Assembly: GCA_025175895.1 (NCBI GenBank)
Contig: CM045987.1
Span: 35,862,113-35,926,112 of the forward strand
Reading direction: 5' to 3'
Length of the DNA stretch: 64,000 nucleotides
Source: Wurfbainia villosa
Taxonomy: Eukaryota > Streptophyta > Magnoliopsida > Zingiberales > Zingiberaceae
Part shown: piece after piece, positions 10,342-21,840 of the stretch
How the letters are laid out: each line of letters opens with the position of its first letter
Numbering within the stretch: the first letter of the stretch is position 1
Program-made: the position numbers and the translations under genes
Notes under the pieces: generated by a model
Seen by the model: only the letters and a program-made list of their open reading frames with translations
Told to the model about the DNA's origin: nothing
The model's database searches: none

Positions 10342-12568
10342 TGTTGGGTTTCCGGCACCGCGGCGTGTGTGTGTTCGATCATGTTTGGTAAACATGAGCA
10401 CAGCGGAAGCAATTAAAAATAATAAATCTATATTTATTACAACACACACAACACACGCATGCTATTACAACAAGTGTAGACATAACCGTAAATTAAAATT
10501 TGCAATAAAAGAAAATTATCTACGTTATACCTTCCGTATGACGTGTAGCGGGAACGACATCAACCGGAACGATCCTCGTAAGAATCGTCTCTATCCGTAT
10601 CCACGCCGAGCTCCTCGGGATGACTTCGCTAAGCCACGAGCATCGTCTTCGTACGGGTTACTAGCCTCGTGTTGAAGACGACGTGATCGAGAGATGATCA
10701 CGATCCGAATCCAAATTCGGATCCTAAAACGAGTTCTCAAAACTCGCTTCTCCGGAGAGGTATTCGTCAACCGTTTGACGAATCCTTCGTCCTCCACCTC
10801 AGAGGATTACCGGAGATCAAATCCCCGGTAAGTTAGCCGCTGTCGGAGCACTAACCGTCGTCCAAATGACGCTCCGACGAGAGGAGGAGAAGCTGTCCAG
10901 AAAACTGGACAGCTTGGTGGAGGATATAGGCGCCGGCCAACCAAGGAAAGAAAAGCCTGACCATGATGCCAAACCTATAGGGGATCACCGGAGGGTCGCC
11001 GGAGTGTTCACCGGCTGAAGCTTGGTCGCCGGCAATGACTTGGACGGCGACACAAATGCTGGGCGGCGGCACTTAGGGTTGGGCGCCGAATTCACCAACA
11101 AGGGGTGGGCGACAACTCTATGTTGGGCGGCAACAACTTGATTAGGGTTTTTGGATTAGGGTTTAAGCCCTATTTTATAGAGAACTAATTCTCTTAATGG
11201 TTAATGGATCATATCCATAAAGCCCGATAACCCGCTCCATTAAGATAAGTTAAAATAAACCAAACCATGATGGTTTATTTTAAGTTAAAACGAACCGAAC
11301 CAACCTTTGGTTCATTCGTTTAATATAAACCAAACCCTTTGGTTTATTCTCATCCATTGGATTAGAACCAAACCATTTTGGTTCATCCATTATGTCTTCA
11401 TAAGACACGACCCATCCATGCTTCCATTGCGACTGAAACAATTTCATGCTCGCTTTATGTTTGGTCCAACCAAACATAGTTTCTCTCGGTCTGAGAATCC
11501 CATTCTCAAGCTCGTTTTAAATCCTTTGGATTACACTCGTTGTGCGTGTGACCAAATAGGTTCTAGGTTTATGTTGGCCGTCTATAATTAACCATTAATT
11601 ATAGATCGATCATGAGTGGCACCTAGTAGTACATCATGATCCCCAATTAACCGAAAAGATCAACGGTTGATCCAGAACTATTTCTGAAACCCTTCAGTAG
11701 CTCGAATTAATCGTGCCCCATTCCCTTCACTCATCTTATACCCACTTGGTTCTGGACATGGTCTATTGTGTCAGTCCCCACTAGGCTGACTACGTCACAC
11801 CTAGCCCAAGTATCATTTCCTCGTCCTACGGATTCTAGTTACTCCACATGTATCGAAGAGTACCTTACTCTCAACATGTAATGCTTTGGCCAAAGACTTT
11901 AGTAACAATCCGACGAGAGGCCATGGGTATACATCTCCTCGCAAGGAGTGGTGAATCCTTTATAGGCTATTCAAACACCTTCGATCACTTCGACTTATAC
12001 CCAATCATCCCGGGTCCACATCTCCTTAGAGATATTTGCTTAAGATGTCAAAGCATAAGTCTCCATGATCAAGATGACTTGAATACCGCAAGTCAAAGGA
12101 ACATCGCACTTAAGCCACAGTAAGAACTTCATTGACATATCTATATATGCAGAGAACCATATGAAGTCTTACGGCTGGTCACTCCAATGAACTAGTTACC
12201 ATAACTAGCATCCACGATTAACTCCGGACATCATTATGTCTCCAGCCAGTGAGAATCAGCTGCTTGGATACACCAAGGAGTCTACCTCGTGCTAGTCTCG
12301 ACAGAATTGATGGTGTCCAAATCCATCAATTCATCGACTAGGGATAATTTCGATACATCACAATTACACATGTAGAGATACTCACTAGTTGTGATCCAAT
12401 CACAAATTCTCTCATGCTGTGAATCGTATCGTGGACATTCAGTAAATGAGTTTAAGATCCAATCAAATACATTAAACATGTATACTCAAATAGCAAATCT
12501 TCATTTATCATATAAATGGTTCATACATAAGGCGATTGCCTTAGGACATCTCTCATATATTACTAACA
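10342..12568 (-). repeat. 3' LTR of N1
   Basis: 2,227 bp. On the minus strand it runs from TGTTAGTAATATATGAG to CCCAACA. Pairs with 17702-19923. The tip near 10350 (TTTCCGGCACCGCGG) differs from the sister LTR but is closer to N2 (27862-27880). Confidence 0.95.
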
Positions 12569-12582
12569 GACTCCCACTTGGC
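12569..12582 (-). other. polypurine tract of N1
   Basis: The complement reads CCAAGTGGGAGTC abutting the LTR start TGTTAG. Plus-strand priming site. Confidence 0.8.
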
Positions 12583-13277
12583 CTAATGCCAATCGCTACG
12601 GTATCCAATACCATAAGCTCTAACATGACCCTCAAACTTACTTTGAGGTAATGCTTTAGTCAAAGGATCCGCTAAGTTCCTTTCAGTGGGAATTTTCTCG
12701 ATTTGTATTTTGTTCCTACTGATGATCTCTCTGATAAGATGATAGCGGCGAAGCACATGTTTGGATCGTTGATGAGACCTTGGCTCTTTCGCCTGTGCAA
12801 TTGCTCCATTGTTGCGTGATGGGCCGGTATTGCTTCAACAATGGCGGAATCACACCAAGTTCATGAGCGAACTTCTTGATCCAAACCGCTTCCTTCTTTG
12901 CTTGCTGCAATATATTACGCCTCGATGGTAGAATCCGCTCTGATCTCTTGTTTGGAACTTTTCCAACTCATCTGCGCCCCCATTCAAGGTGAACACGTAT
13001 CCAGTGAGACACGGAATCATCCTTATGCATGGAAGCCGCATCTGTATACCCGCGTATCACCATGTCCCTTCTCCATATATTAGGAACACATCCTTAGTTC
13101 TTCTCAAGTACTTAAGGATCGCCTTAATGATCCAATGATCCATTCTGGATCGGATTGAGTATCTGCTCGTGACACTTTCGGGCGTCACGATACATCGGGC
13201 CTCGTACATAACATAGCATACATGATAGATCCTATTGCGGATGCATAGGGAATCTTACTCATGCAAATCCTCTCGTC
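12583..13277 (-). pseudogene. N1 RNase H
   Basis: Pieces of the copia RNase H in changing frames: GYVFTLNGGA (near 12970-13010), AKKEAVWIKKFAHELGVIP (12840-12910), EPRSHQRSKHVLRRYHLI (near 12740-12790), and the tail IEKIPTERNLADP and KFEGHVRAYGI (near 12600-12720). At least three frameshifts separate them. RNase H would remove the RNA template. The TEAEY-type catalytic segment is damaged. Confidence 0.8.
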
Positions 13278-14267
13278 TTACGTGCGCGGACACATAGACT
13301 TGAAAGGTGTTCCCCATGCACGATGGGCGGATAACCTTTCTTGGATTGACATGCTAAACCTCTTTGCTTTCGGTCTATATATAGCGCAAAGACCAAGCAA
13401 CCGTTTCGATCTATCTCTATAGATCTTAATCCCAAGGATGTAGGTTGCTTCTCCCAGGTCTTTCATGGAGAATGTCTTAGATAACCAAACCTTAATTGAC
13501 TGTAAGATTGACACATCGTTTCCTATAAGTAATATGTCATCGACATACAATACTAGGAACACATTTGCACTCCCACTAACCTTCTTGTACACAAGGTTAA
13601 ATGCGGATTTTGTGAGAAATCAAACTTTTGATTGTCTCATCAAAGCGGATATTCCGACTCTGGATGCTTGCTTCAATCCATAAATGGATCGTGCAATTTG
13701 CATACCTTGGTTTTATCAGCGATGTGAAACCCTCGGTGTATCATATACACGTCCTCGGCGAGTTTCCATTAAGGAAAATTGTTTTCACATCCATCGCCAT
13801 ATCTCATAATCATAATGAGCCGCTATGGCCAGGAGCATCCGAATGGATTTAAGCATAGCTACAGGCGAATAGGTTTCGTCATAATCAACACCTTGTTTTT
13901 GACGATATCCTTTCACCACCAATCTAGCCTTATAGGTAATCACATTACCATCCATGTCGGTTTTCTTCTTGAAAACCCACTTGCACCCTATAGGCTTTAT
14001 GCCTTCAGGTGGGTCAACCAAGTTCCAAACTTGGTTTTCGTATATGGAATCCATTTCCGACTTCATGGCACCAAGCCACTTATCCCTTTCTGAACTTGTC
14101 AGCACTTCTTCATAACTGGTAGGCTCCTCATCATCAATGAGTAACACGTCGTTCGATTCACTTATGAGAAATCCATATCTCTCAGGAATATTGCGTGTTC
14201 TACCAGATCTACGAAGATGTGGTGTTACAATAGGTCCAGCCGATTGCTCATCACTATGAGTTGTCAT
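13278..14267 (-). pseudogene. N1 reverse transcriptase
   Basis: RVT_2 domain. The upstream part (14267-13785) reads through RSGRTRNIPERYGF, WLGAMKSEMDSIYENQVW, CKWVFKKKTDMDGNV, YKARLVVKGY and GVDYDETYSPVA. The downstream part (13592-13278) has the catalytic YVDD (LVLYVDDILLIGND) and FSMKDLGEATYILGIKI. The segment between (13593-13784) is frameshifted. Copies the RNA genome into DNA. Not translatable as one chain. Confidence 0.9.
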
Positions 14268-14640
14268 TTGTTGTGCTCACGAGTATCTCATCAATGTCTA
14301 TTTGAGTCTCTCGAGCCTCCTCAAGCTCGGCGACACTCCCCTGTTTTCTTGCAAGAGAAACTCTTTCTCTAGAAACCAGATGCCTTGAAACAAACACCTT
14401 TTGTTCCACAGGATGATAGAATTGGTAACCCCTTGTTTCCTTAGGGTATCCAATAAATAGACATTTATCGGACTTAACATCCAGTTTATACGTACGATCC
14501 TTCACATAAGCGAGACAACCCCATATCTTCAAGTAAGATACATGAGGTTTCTTACTAGCCCATATCTCATATGGAGTAGTAGAGACTACCTTAGTAGGCA
14601 TTACATTTAACAAGTAAACAATTGCAGTGCATAACCCCAA
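14254..14640 (-). pseudogene. N1 integrase C-terminal part
   Basis: 128-codon open stretch: TPYEIWASKKPHVSYLKIWG, SDKCLFIGYPKETRGYQFY, VFVSRHLVSRE. This is the C-terminal region that follows the copia integrase core. It overlaps the upstream integrase ORF by 34 bases in another frame, so one frameshift separates two parts that were one chain. Confidence 0.85.
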
Positions 14641-15317
14641 AAGGACTTGGGAAGAGTCGCATGATTCATCATTGACTGACCATGTCCAACAAGGTCGATT
14701 CGCCTCTCAGATACACCATTATGCTGTGGTGTATAGGGCGGAGTCCATTGAGACAATATGCCATTGTCTCTTAGATAATCAAGAAACTCTTGACTTAAGT
14801 ATTCACCACCTCGATCCGATCGAAGTATTTTAATACTCTTGTTATGTTGTTTCTCTACTTCATTTCTGAATTCTTTGAACCTTTCAAAGGCTTCAGACTT
14901 GTGTTTCATCAAGAACACATACCCAAACCGTGAGTGATCATCGGTGAAGGTAATGAAGTAGCTATAGCCTCCTAAAGCTTGAGTTGACATAGGTCCACAT
15001 ACATCAGTATGTACTAGACCTAGTAACTCTCCCACTCGTTCACCTTTTCCAGTAAAAGGTAACTTAGTCATCTTGCCTTTTAAGCATGATTCGCATGTAT
15101 CGTATGAATCCAATTCAAACGATTCAAGAATTCCACATCGGTGTAATTCGGACATGCGTTTCTTGCTTATATGGCCAAGACGACAATGCCACATATAAGA
15201 GTCTATGTGATTATCCTTTCGAGCACGCGTGTTGCTCGCTTCGATATTGAAAATGTCACTGGATACGTCCAACGTATAAATGCCATTACTCAAAGTTCGG
15301 TTCCATAAAGTCGCCAT
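14607..15317 (-). CDS. N1 GAG-pre-integrase and integrase core (partial ORF)
   Basis: 236 codons without a stop. Residues about 42-82 form the zinc-binding pre-integrase domain: WHCRLGH and CESCLKGK give the H-H-C-C pattern. The integrase core follows with all three catalytic residues visible: HTDVCGP (Asp), SDRGGEY (Asp) and NGVSERR (Glu). Integrase inserts the cDNA into the genome. The protein would normally be part of a gag-pol polyprotein; the Met at 15317 is only the first in this open stretch, not a true start. This is the best-preserved coding block of N1. Confidence 0.85.
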   Translation of the reverse strand: MATLWNRTLSNGIYTLDVSSDIFNIEASNTRARKDNHIDSYMWHCRLGHISKKRMSELHRCGILESFELDSYDTCESCLKGKMTKLPFTGKGERVGELLGLVHTDVCGPMSTQALGGYSYFITFTDDHSRFGYVFLMKHKSEAFERFKEFRNEVEKQHNKSIKILRSDRGGEYLSQEFLDYLRDNGILSQWTPPYTPQHNGVSERRIDLVGHGQSMMNHATLPKSFWGYALQLFTC

Positions 15318-15640
15318 TCAAAGTTATATAACAACAATTGTTACTAAGCGTTAAATGAAACCATTTCTATTTAAGCGAAATAGAAACAATGTTCTTTATT
15401 AGAGAAGGAACATAATAGCAATTGTCCGGTTCAAGACTAGTCCACTAGGAGCTTCAAATAAGTTCCGATGGCGACCGCAGCAACCTTTGCTCCATTGCCA
15501 ACTCGCAAATTTGACTCCCCTCTGACAAGTCTTCTTCTATTCCTTAGCCCCTGTATGTCATTACATATATGTGAGCTACACCCAGTATCCAATACCTAAG
15601 TGTCCAAGGAAATAGAATGACAATCAATAACGAAGATACC
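15318..15640 (-). pseudogene. N1 protease
   Basis: Minus-strand frame near 15590-15440 reads VLDTGCSSHICND, then LRNRRRLVRGESNLRVGNG and AAVAIGTYLKLLVD before a stop. DTGC is the aspartic-protease active site of copia elements. Separated from the integrase ORF by stops and a frame change. Confidence 0.8.
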
Positions 15641-16440
15641 TGAAGAGGATGGGGCATCGAATGCCTTCTTCTTCTTCATGGACTCAAGATAAATCTTGCA
15701 CTTTCTTCGATGGCCTTCCTTGCCATGATGATGGCAAGTGCCCTTTTATTTTGTTCGCCTTCTTTGCCTTTTCTTTCCTTTCTTCATTCTTTTGCCTTCC
15801 TCTTAGAACCTTTCTTTGAGAATCAACTAACGAACCGCCTTCTCCTCATGCTTCTGAAGGCTCCACGGTCTTCGGCATGTTAAGGAGCTCGGGAATGGTG
15901 GATTCAATTTATTCATCCGATAGTTCATCACAAATTGCGAGAAGCTCTTGGGCAAACAATGCAGAATTAAGTCAATACTTAACTCATGATCCATCACAAA
16001 AGCGAGGGTAGCTAGAGCTCGATGTATGCGTTCATCTTTAGCACAAGCACTATCTGAGCGAACCTTCTTGCATCTTCGTGGTGAAGAGGAGCCTAGAGAC
16101 CTCGAACCTTTCGGATCTCGCTTGCTCATCGAACAACTCATGAAGATGGAAGACCATAGTATTAGCATCCATATGCTCATGCTTCTTTTGCAGCTCAGGT
16201 ACCATCGCCGCTAGCATGATGCAACTCGCCCATTTCGAGAATCGCCACATGTTTACGATAGACCAACATTTGATGCAGGTTGCATCGTCCTTAGGACGAT
16301 CGGGAAGAGGCTCTTCAAGGACATATGCAAGCTTTTCGCCTTGAGAACAATTCTCGGTTTCTAAGCGATCCGGAAGTTAGGCCCGGATCGGTTTGTTCGA
16401 ATCAAAATAGTGCGCAAATTGAAAGGCGTCATGATCAATT
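15641..16440 (-). pseudogene. N1 gag
   Basis: Copia gag_2-type sequence: EKLAYVLEEPLPDRPKDD-like (near 16290-16330), CIMLAAMVPELQKKHEHMDA (16160-16220), LHELFDEQARSERFEVS, FVMDHELSIDLILHCLPKSF (15930-15990), NYRMNKL, and a damaged zinc knuckle CHHHGKEGHRRKC (15700-15740). Several frameshifts lie between the two open pieces (16050-16250 and 15827-16180). Capsid and nucleocapsid function, now lost. Confidence 0.85.
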
Positions 16441-17684
16441 TATTGACCTAGAAATACAAAGCGAGCATATATGAGAAAATGATTTTAAAATGCATCAATA
16501 TACATTTATAAATCCCATTCATTTTTAATTTCAAAACCCTTAAAATCACTTGAGATCGTAGGTCCATCTCCGAATGGGCTGATATCCATCATAGATAAGA
16601 ACAACCTTGGAGTGAGTCCAACAAGCCATTCTTAGCTATGATGGTGGGTATCAAGTATACCGATTACATATCATGTATATGTAACTATCACAATATGCTA
16701 TCAACTAATTGAATGTTTACACATACATTGGGTTGTTAACACATTAACAAGTATGCATCATATGCATAGCACCCAACTTCACCTCTCTTCACATCGACCT
16801 TGGAGTGAGTCCAACAAATTGATGCTCCAAGTTAAAGCCGACCCATTAATCGCGAAATAGTTTTAATATGGTTAGAGCGCATTCAACCAATTAGCCGGGC
16901 TTGGAGTGAGTCCAACAACCCAAACTAACGATTGACCTCTGACTCTTACCATATTAGAGTTAAACTATTCCAATGATTTGAACATGTTCAGGTTCGAGCC
17001 GGGCTTGGAGTGAGTCCAACAACCCAAACAAGAAACAGAACTCTGGTTCTAACCATATTAATGGAAGGTGTAGGCTTTAATATTGAGTTAGGGTTTTATG
17101 TCTCATCCTCTTTGCATGCAAATAACTATTATCTACATGGCATGGCATACATCTACATGTCACGACACGCATGGCATAATGTTATGCATCTAATGCAATT
17201 ACATGACATACAATTATGTCATGTATATAATTTCCTTATATGTCATAACTATTTATGGAAATAAAATATGTTTAAGATTTGATTCTCCAAATCAAATCAT
17301 AATTAAATTAGGAAACAAATTTCCAAATCTAATCACATATTTTATTCATGGAATTATTTGATTAAGGAAAATCTATTTAGGAAACCAATTTCCTAAATCA
17401 TTAAAACTACTTATGGAAATAAAATATTTTAAGATTTGATTTCCCAAATCAAATCATGATTAAATTAGGAAACAAATTTCAGAATCTAATCAAATATTTT
17501 ATTTATGGAAAATATCAATTTCCATAAATACTTCCAACTTTCAAAAGTGGAAGATTTCCATAAATACTTCTAGACTTTCCAAAATTGAAAAATTTCCATA
17601 AATACTTCTAAATTTCCAAAATTAGAAAATTTCAGAAATACATTATGACTATCGCAAAACCATTTTTACGATTATGTGAAACAC
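16441..17684 (-). other. N1 leader with hairpin repeats
   Basis: No coding sequence seen. The motif CTTGGAGTGAGTCCAACAA occurs four times (16606, 16799, 16900, 17004); each contains the inverted repeat TTGGA-GTGAG-TCCAA. The AT-rich part holds a duplicated block of about 158 bp (from 17253 and from 17411) and three copies of TCCATAAATACTTC (17521, 17557, 17595). This is the untranslated region between PBS and gag, where packaging signals usually lie. Confidence 0.7.
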
Positions 17685-17701
17685 AACGCTCACGATACCC
17701 T
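17685..17701 (-). other. degenerate primer-binding site of N1
   Basis: The complement after the LTR end CCCAACA reads AGGGTATCGTGAGC. It resembles TGGTATCAGAGC with one inserted and two changed bases. Confidence 0.6.
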
Positions 17702-19923
17702 TGTTGGGTTTTAAGACCATGGCGTGTGTGTTCGATCATGTTTCGTAAACATGAGCACAGCGAAACCAATTAAAAATAATAAATCTATATTTATTACAAC
17801 ACACACAACACACGCATGCTATTACAACAAGTGTAGACATAACCGTAAATTAAAATTTGCAATAAAAGAAAATTATCTACGTTATACCTTCCGTATGACG
17901 TGTAGCGGGAACGGCATCAACCGGAACGATCCTCGTAAGAATCGTCTCTATCCTTATCCACGCCGAGCTCCTCGGGATGACTTCGCTAAGTCACGAGCTT
18001 CGTCTTCGTACGGGTTACTAGCCTCGTGTTGAAGACGACGTGATCGAGAGATGATCACGATCCGAATCCAAATTCGGATCCTAAAACGAGTTCTCAAAAC
18101 TCGCTTCTCCGGAGAGGTATTCATCAACCGTTTGACGAATCCTTCGTCCTCCACCTCAGAGGATTACCGGAGATCAAATCCCCGGTAAGTTAGCCGCTGT
18201 CGGAGCACTAACCGTCATCCAAACGACGCTCCGACGAGAGGAGGAGAAGCTGTCCAGAAAACTGGACAGCTTGGTGGAGGATATAGGCGCCGGCCAACCA
18301 AGGAAAGAAAAGCCTGACCTTGATGCCAAACCTATAGGGGATCACCGGAGGGTCGCCGGAGTGTTCACCGGCTGAAGCTTGGTCGCCGGCAATGACTTGG
18401 ACGGTGGCACAAATGCTGGGCGGCGGCACTTAGGGTTGGGCGCCGAATTCACCAACAAGGGGTGGGCGGCAACTCTATGTTGGGCGGCAACAACTTGATT
18501 AGGGTTTTTGGATTAGGGTTTAAGCCCTATTTTATAGAGAACTAATTCTCTTAATGGTTAATGGATCATATCCATAAAGCCCGTTAACCCGCTCCATTAA
18601 GATAAGTTAAAATAAACCAAACCATGATGGTTTATTTTAAGTTAAAACGAACCGAACCAACCTTTGGTTCATTCATTTAATATAAACCAAACCCTTTGGT
18701 TTATTCTCATCCATTGGATTAGAACCAAACCATTTTGGTTCATCCATTATGTCTTCATAAGACACGGCCCATCCATGCTTCCATTGCGACTGAAACAATT
18801 TCATGCTCGCTTTATGTTTGGTCCAACCAAACATAGTTTCTCTCGGTCTGAGAATCCCATTCTCAAGCTCGTTTTAAATCCTTTGGATTACACTCGTTGT
18901 ACGTGTGACCAAATAGGTTCTCGGTTTATGTTGGCCGTCTATAATTAACCATTAATTATAGATCGATCATGAGTGGCACCTAGTAGTACATCATGATCCC
19001 CAATTAACCGAAAAGATCAACGGTTGATCCAGAACTATTTCTGAAACCCTTCAGTAGCTCGAATTAATCGTGCCCCATTCCCTTCACTCATCTTATACCC
19101 ACTTGGTTCAGGACATGGTCTATTGTGTCAGTCCCCACTAGGCTGACTACGTCACACCTAGCCCAAGTATCATTTCCTCGTCCTACGGATTCTAGTTACT
19201 CCACATGTATCGAAGAGTACCTTACTTTAAACATGTAATGCTTTGGCCAAAGACTTTAGTAACAATACGACGAGAGGCCATGGGTATACATCTCCTCGCA
19301 AGGAGTGGTGAATCCTTTATAGGCTATTCAAACACCTTCGATCACTTCGACTTATACCCAATCATCCCGGGTCCACATCTCCTTAGAGATATTTGCTTAA
19401 GATGTCAAAGCATAAGTCTCCATGATCAAGATGACTTGAATACCGCAAGTCAAAGGAACATCGCACTTAAGCCACAGTAAGAACTTCATTGACATATCTA
19501 TATATGCAGAGAACCATATGAAGTCTTACGGGTGGTCACTCCAATGAACTAGTTACCATAACTAGCATCCACGATTAACTCCGGACATCACTATGTCTCC
19601 AGCCAGTGAGAATCAGCTGCTTGGATACACCAAGGAGTATACCTCGTGCTAGTCTCGACAGAATTGATGGTGTCCAATCCATCAATTCATCGACTAGGAT
19701 AATTCCGATACATCACAATTACACATGTAGAGATACTCACTAGTTGTGATCCAATCACAAATTCTCTCATCTTTGTGAATCGTATCGTGGACATTGATAA
19801 ATGAGTTTAAGATCCAATCAAATACATGAAACATGTATACTCAAATAGTGAATCTTCATTTATCATATAAATGGTTCATACATAAGGCGATTGCCTTAGG
19901 ACATCTCTCATATATTACTAACA
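17702..19923 (-). repeat. 5' LTR of N1
   Basis: 2,222 bp, near-identical to 10342-12568. Ends ...TACTAACA against the CGTTA duplication. The promoter TATA box is at 18529-18537 on the minus strand. Confidence 0.95.
18529..18537 (-). promoter_or_regulatory. TATA box of N1 5' LTR
   Basis: The complement reads TATAAAATA within CTCTATAAAATAGGGC, with the same sequence in the other N1 LTR and in N2. It drives minus-strand transcription of N1. Confidence 0.65.
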
Positions 19924-19928
19924 CGTTA

Positions 19929-20082
19929 TATCTTACTTATTGTGCTTGTATTGTGTATTTGTTTTTGTTATTATATTTTCCACTGTGTACATTAACACTT
20001 GTAGTAAGCACGCGAACGATTTTCATCTTCATCAACGAACGTGCTATTCACCCCCCCTCTAGCGGTCACCAACATTCCTACA
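19929..20082 (+). repeat. 5' LTR of G2, second segment
   Basis: Continues the G2 LTR after N1: ATCTTACTTATTGTGCTTG through CACCCCCCCTCTAGCGGTCACC to TTCCTACA. Matches the 3' LTR end (25025-25176). Confidence 0.9.
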
Positions 20083-20096
20083 ATTGGTATCAGAGC
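20083..20096 (+). other. primer-binding site of G2
   Basis: ATTGGTATCAGAGC directly after the LTR; also reads into GCTAGGAGC. Confidence 0.95.
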
Positions 20097-20148
20097 TAGG
20101 AGCTCTTCACCGGCTTCACATCCGAGGGAGCGGGCTAGAGGGAACAAG

Positions 20149-21840
20149 ATGGAATTTGAAGAAAAATTGAGATGGGATATCAACACCCCAATTCCATACA
20201 CCTTCTATGGACAAGAAGGGTTCGAGCAATGGAAGACACGAATGGAGAACTTCTTCACGATGGACTTTGAAGATTGGATGATCCTAGTGAAGGGGTTTGA
20301 AATTCCAAGAGATCCAAAAGGTGGATACCTCAAGAAGAAAAGATGGACCGAAGAGCATGTCCAAGATTTCGAAAGAAATGATAATGTAACAAAATTAATA
20401 TTAAATTCAATACCTAACGATATTGTATCTAGGTTAGGTGAATTTCAAGATGCTAAGGAGCTATGGGATAGATTGGCAAAGTATCATGAAAATCCATCAC
20501 CGGCTCAAGAAGAGGAGGAGGCCGAAGAAGTAAGTTCATCTTCCTTACAAGAAAGTGAGGATTTGGAAGTTGAGAGGTCATCAACATCTAAAGTAGAAGA
20601 AGAATTGGAGGAAACCTCCACCTCTAGGATTGAGGGGGAGGAAGTTAGATCACCGGAGCCAGAGCAAGAGCAAGAAGTAGCTTCAACCTCCGGAAGAAGT
20701 GAAGAATCAACTCCGGCGCCGACCACCATTGACCTAGGTAACTCAAACACATGTGTCAATAATAAAATTCATATAATATGTTTTGAGTGTAGGGAAGCCG
20801 GACACTACAAGAGCAAGTGTCCGAAGAAGGTCAAGAAGGCTCAACCGACACCAAAGGTCAAGGATGTCGGCACCCCAATTAAGAAGAGCAAGAAGCACGT
20901 TGTGTGCTTCAAGTGCCAACAACTGAGGCATTATAGGAGCCAATGCCCTAGGATAAAAGGAGCATCAAATGTAGGGGGAGCTATGGTAAATCCCAAGGTA
21001 ACCTTTAAGTATGCTCCCTCTTCAATTAATAGTCAAAAGCATGCTAGGAATAATTTTAATGCTATTGCTATTACTCATAAAGAAAAGCATGCTAGGAATA
21101 ATAGACTTTATTGCTTAGGGGCTAAGCATGTTGATTTTAGGTCTAAGGATAAGTCTAGAAATAATGACTCTAGACCTATTTCAACTAAGTAGAAATTTGG
21201 GACTAATGTCCCTAGAAAAATCCTATCTAGGGAAACAATTAAGAAGATAGAGAGTCGTTTAGGCTTTAATGCTAAGAAAGATTGACATATGCCTAGAAAG
21301 AACGGCTCTACTCAAAGAAATAATGGGCCCACCAAAATTGAAAAATTGGAGTTAGAGAACCAAGCCTTGAGATCAAGGCTTTAGAAACTTGAAAAGACCC
21401 TTAGAAATATGCAAAATCAAACTCAAGGGTCTAGGAGTCAAAACCTAGGGTGTAAGAGGCAAAAACCATCTAGGAGGCAAGGTTTGGGTCACAAGCCTAT
21501 GTCCAAGAAGGTAATGCCTACTTATCATAATGTTCCATTTGATTATAGAACTCAACCTAGGTTTAGGAAAACTAAGGTCACAAGGGAAGTCATCCCTAGA
21601 GTTGACTATGGAGTGTGCCTAGTGGCTAAGGTTTCGAAGAAACCTAGGGAGGTCACTAAGAAGGTTACAAGGGGAGTCACCTCTAGAGTTAACCTAGGCA
21701 AGACCAAAATGACCAAGGTTACCAAGCTTAGGAGGGTCATTAGGAGGGTATCTAGGGAAGTTATCCCTAAGGAATACCTAGTAAATCCAAGGAGCTCCAA
21801 TAGGTATTGGGTTCCTAGGAGCGTGATCGATTCACGCTAA
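20149..21840 (+). pseudogene. G2 gag, near-complete with three in-frame stops
   Basis: ATG at 20149 (ACAAGATGG, 66 bases after the PBS) opens 347 codons to a TAG at 21190. The same frame then continues past TGA 21283 and TAG 21382 to TAA at 21840. Order: capsid part (GFEQWKTRMENFFTMDFEDW, SIPNDIVSRLGEFQDAKELW); acidic Ser/Glu linker (residues about 120-195); two zinc knuckles CFECREAGHYKSKC (about 216-229) and CFKCQQLRHYRSQC (about 256-269); a long basic tail ending EVIPKEYLVNP and RYWVPRSVI. At the three stops the G1 copy has Glu, Arg and Glu. The reading frame stops where protease begins in gag-pol elements; no pol follows. Confidence 0.85.

Larger units (their letters stand above)
10342..19923 (-). 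mobile_element. N1: complete-structure Ty1/copia element
   Basis: Minus-strand element of 9,582 bp with a perfect 5-bp duplication CGTTA on both sides (10337-10341, 19924-19928). Minus-strand order: 5' LTR 19923-17702, degenerate PBS, 1.2-kb leader, gag, protease (DTGC), integrase, RT, RNase H, PPT, 3' LTR 12568-10342. It belongs to a different copia lineage from O1/O2: single short gag with a zinc knuckle, DTGCSSH protease and a different LTR. The two LTRs differ at roughly 35 places by eye over 2.2 kb, so it is a comparatively recent insertion, yet the coding part is broken. Confidence 0.95.

Noticed and set aside
10367..10675. ORFs repeated in both N1 LTRs (for example 10367-10675 and 17724-18032)
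   Set aside because: They recur only because the LTR is duplicated; they lie on the strand opposite N1 transcription and show no domain.
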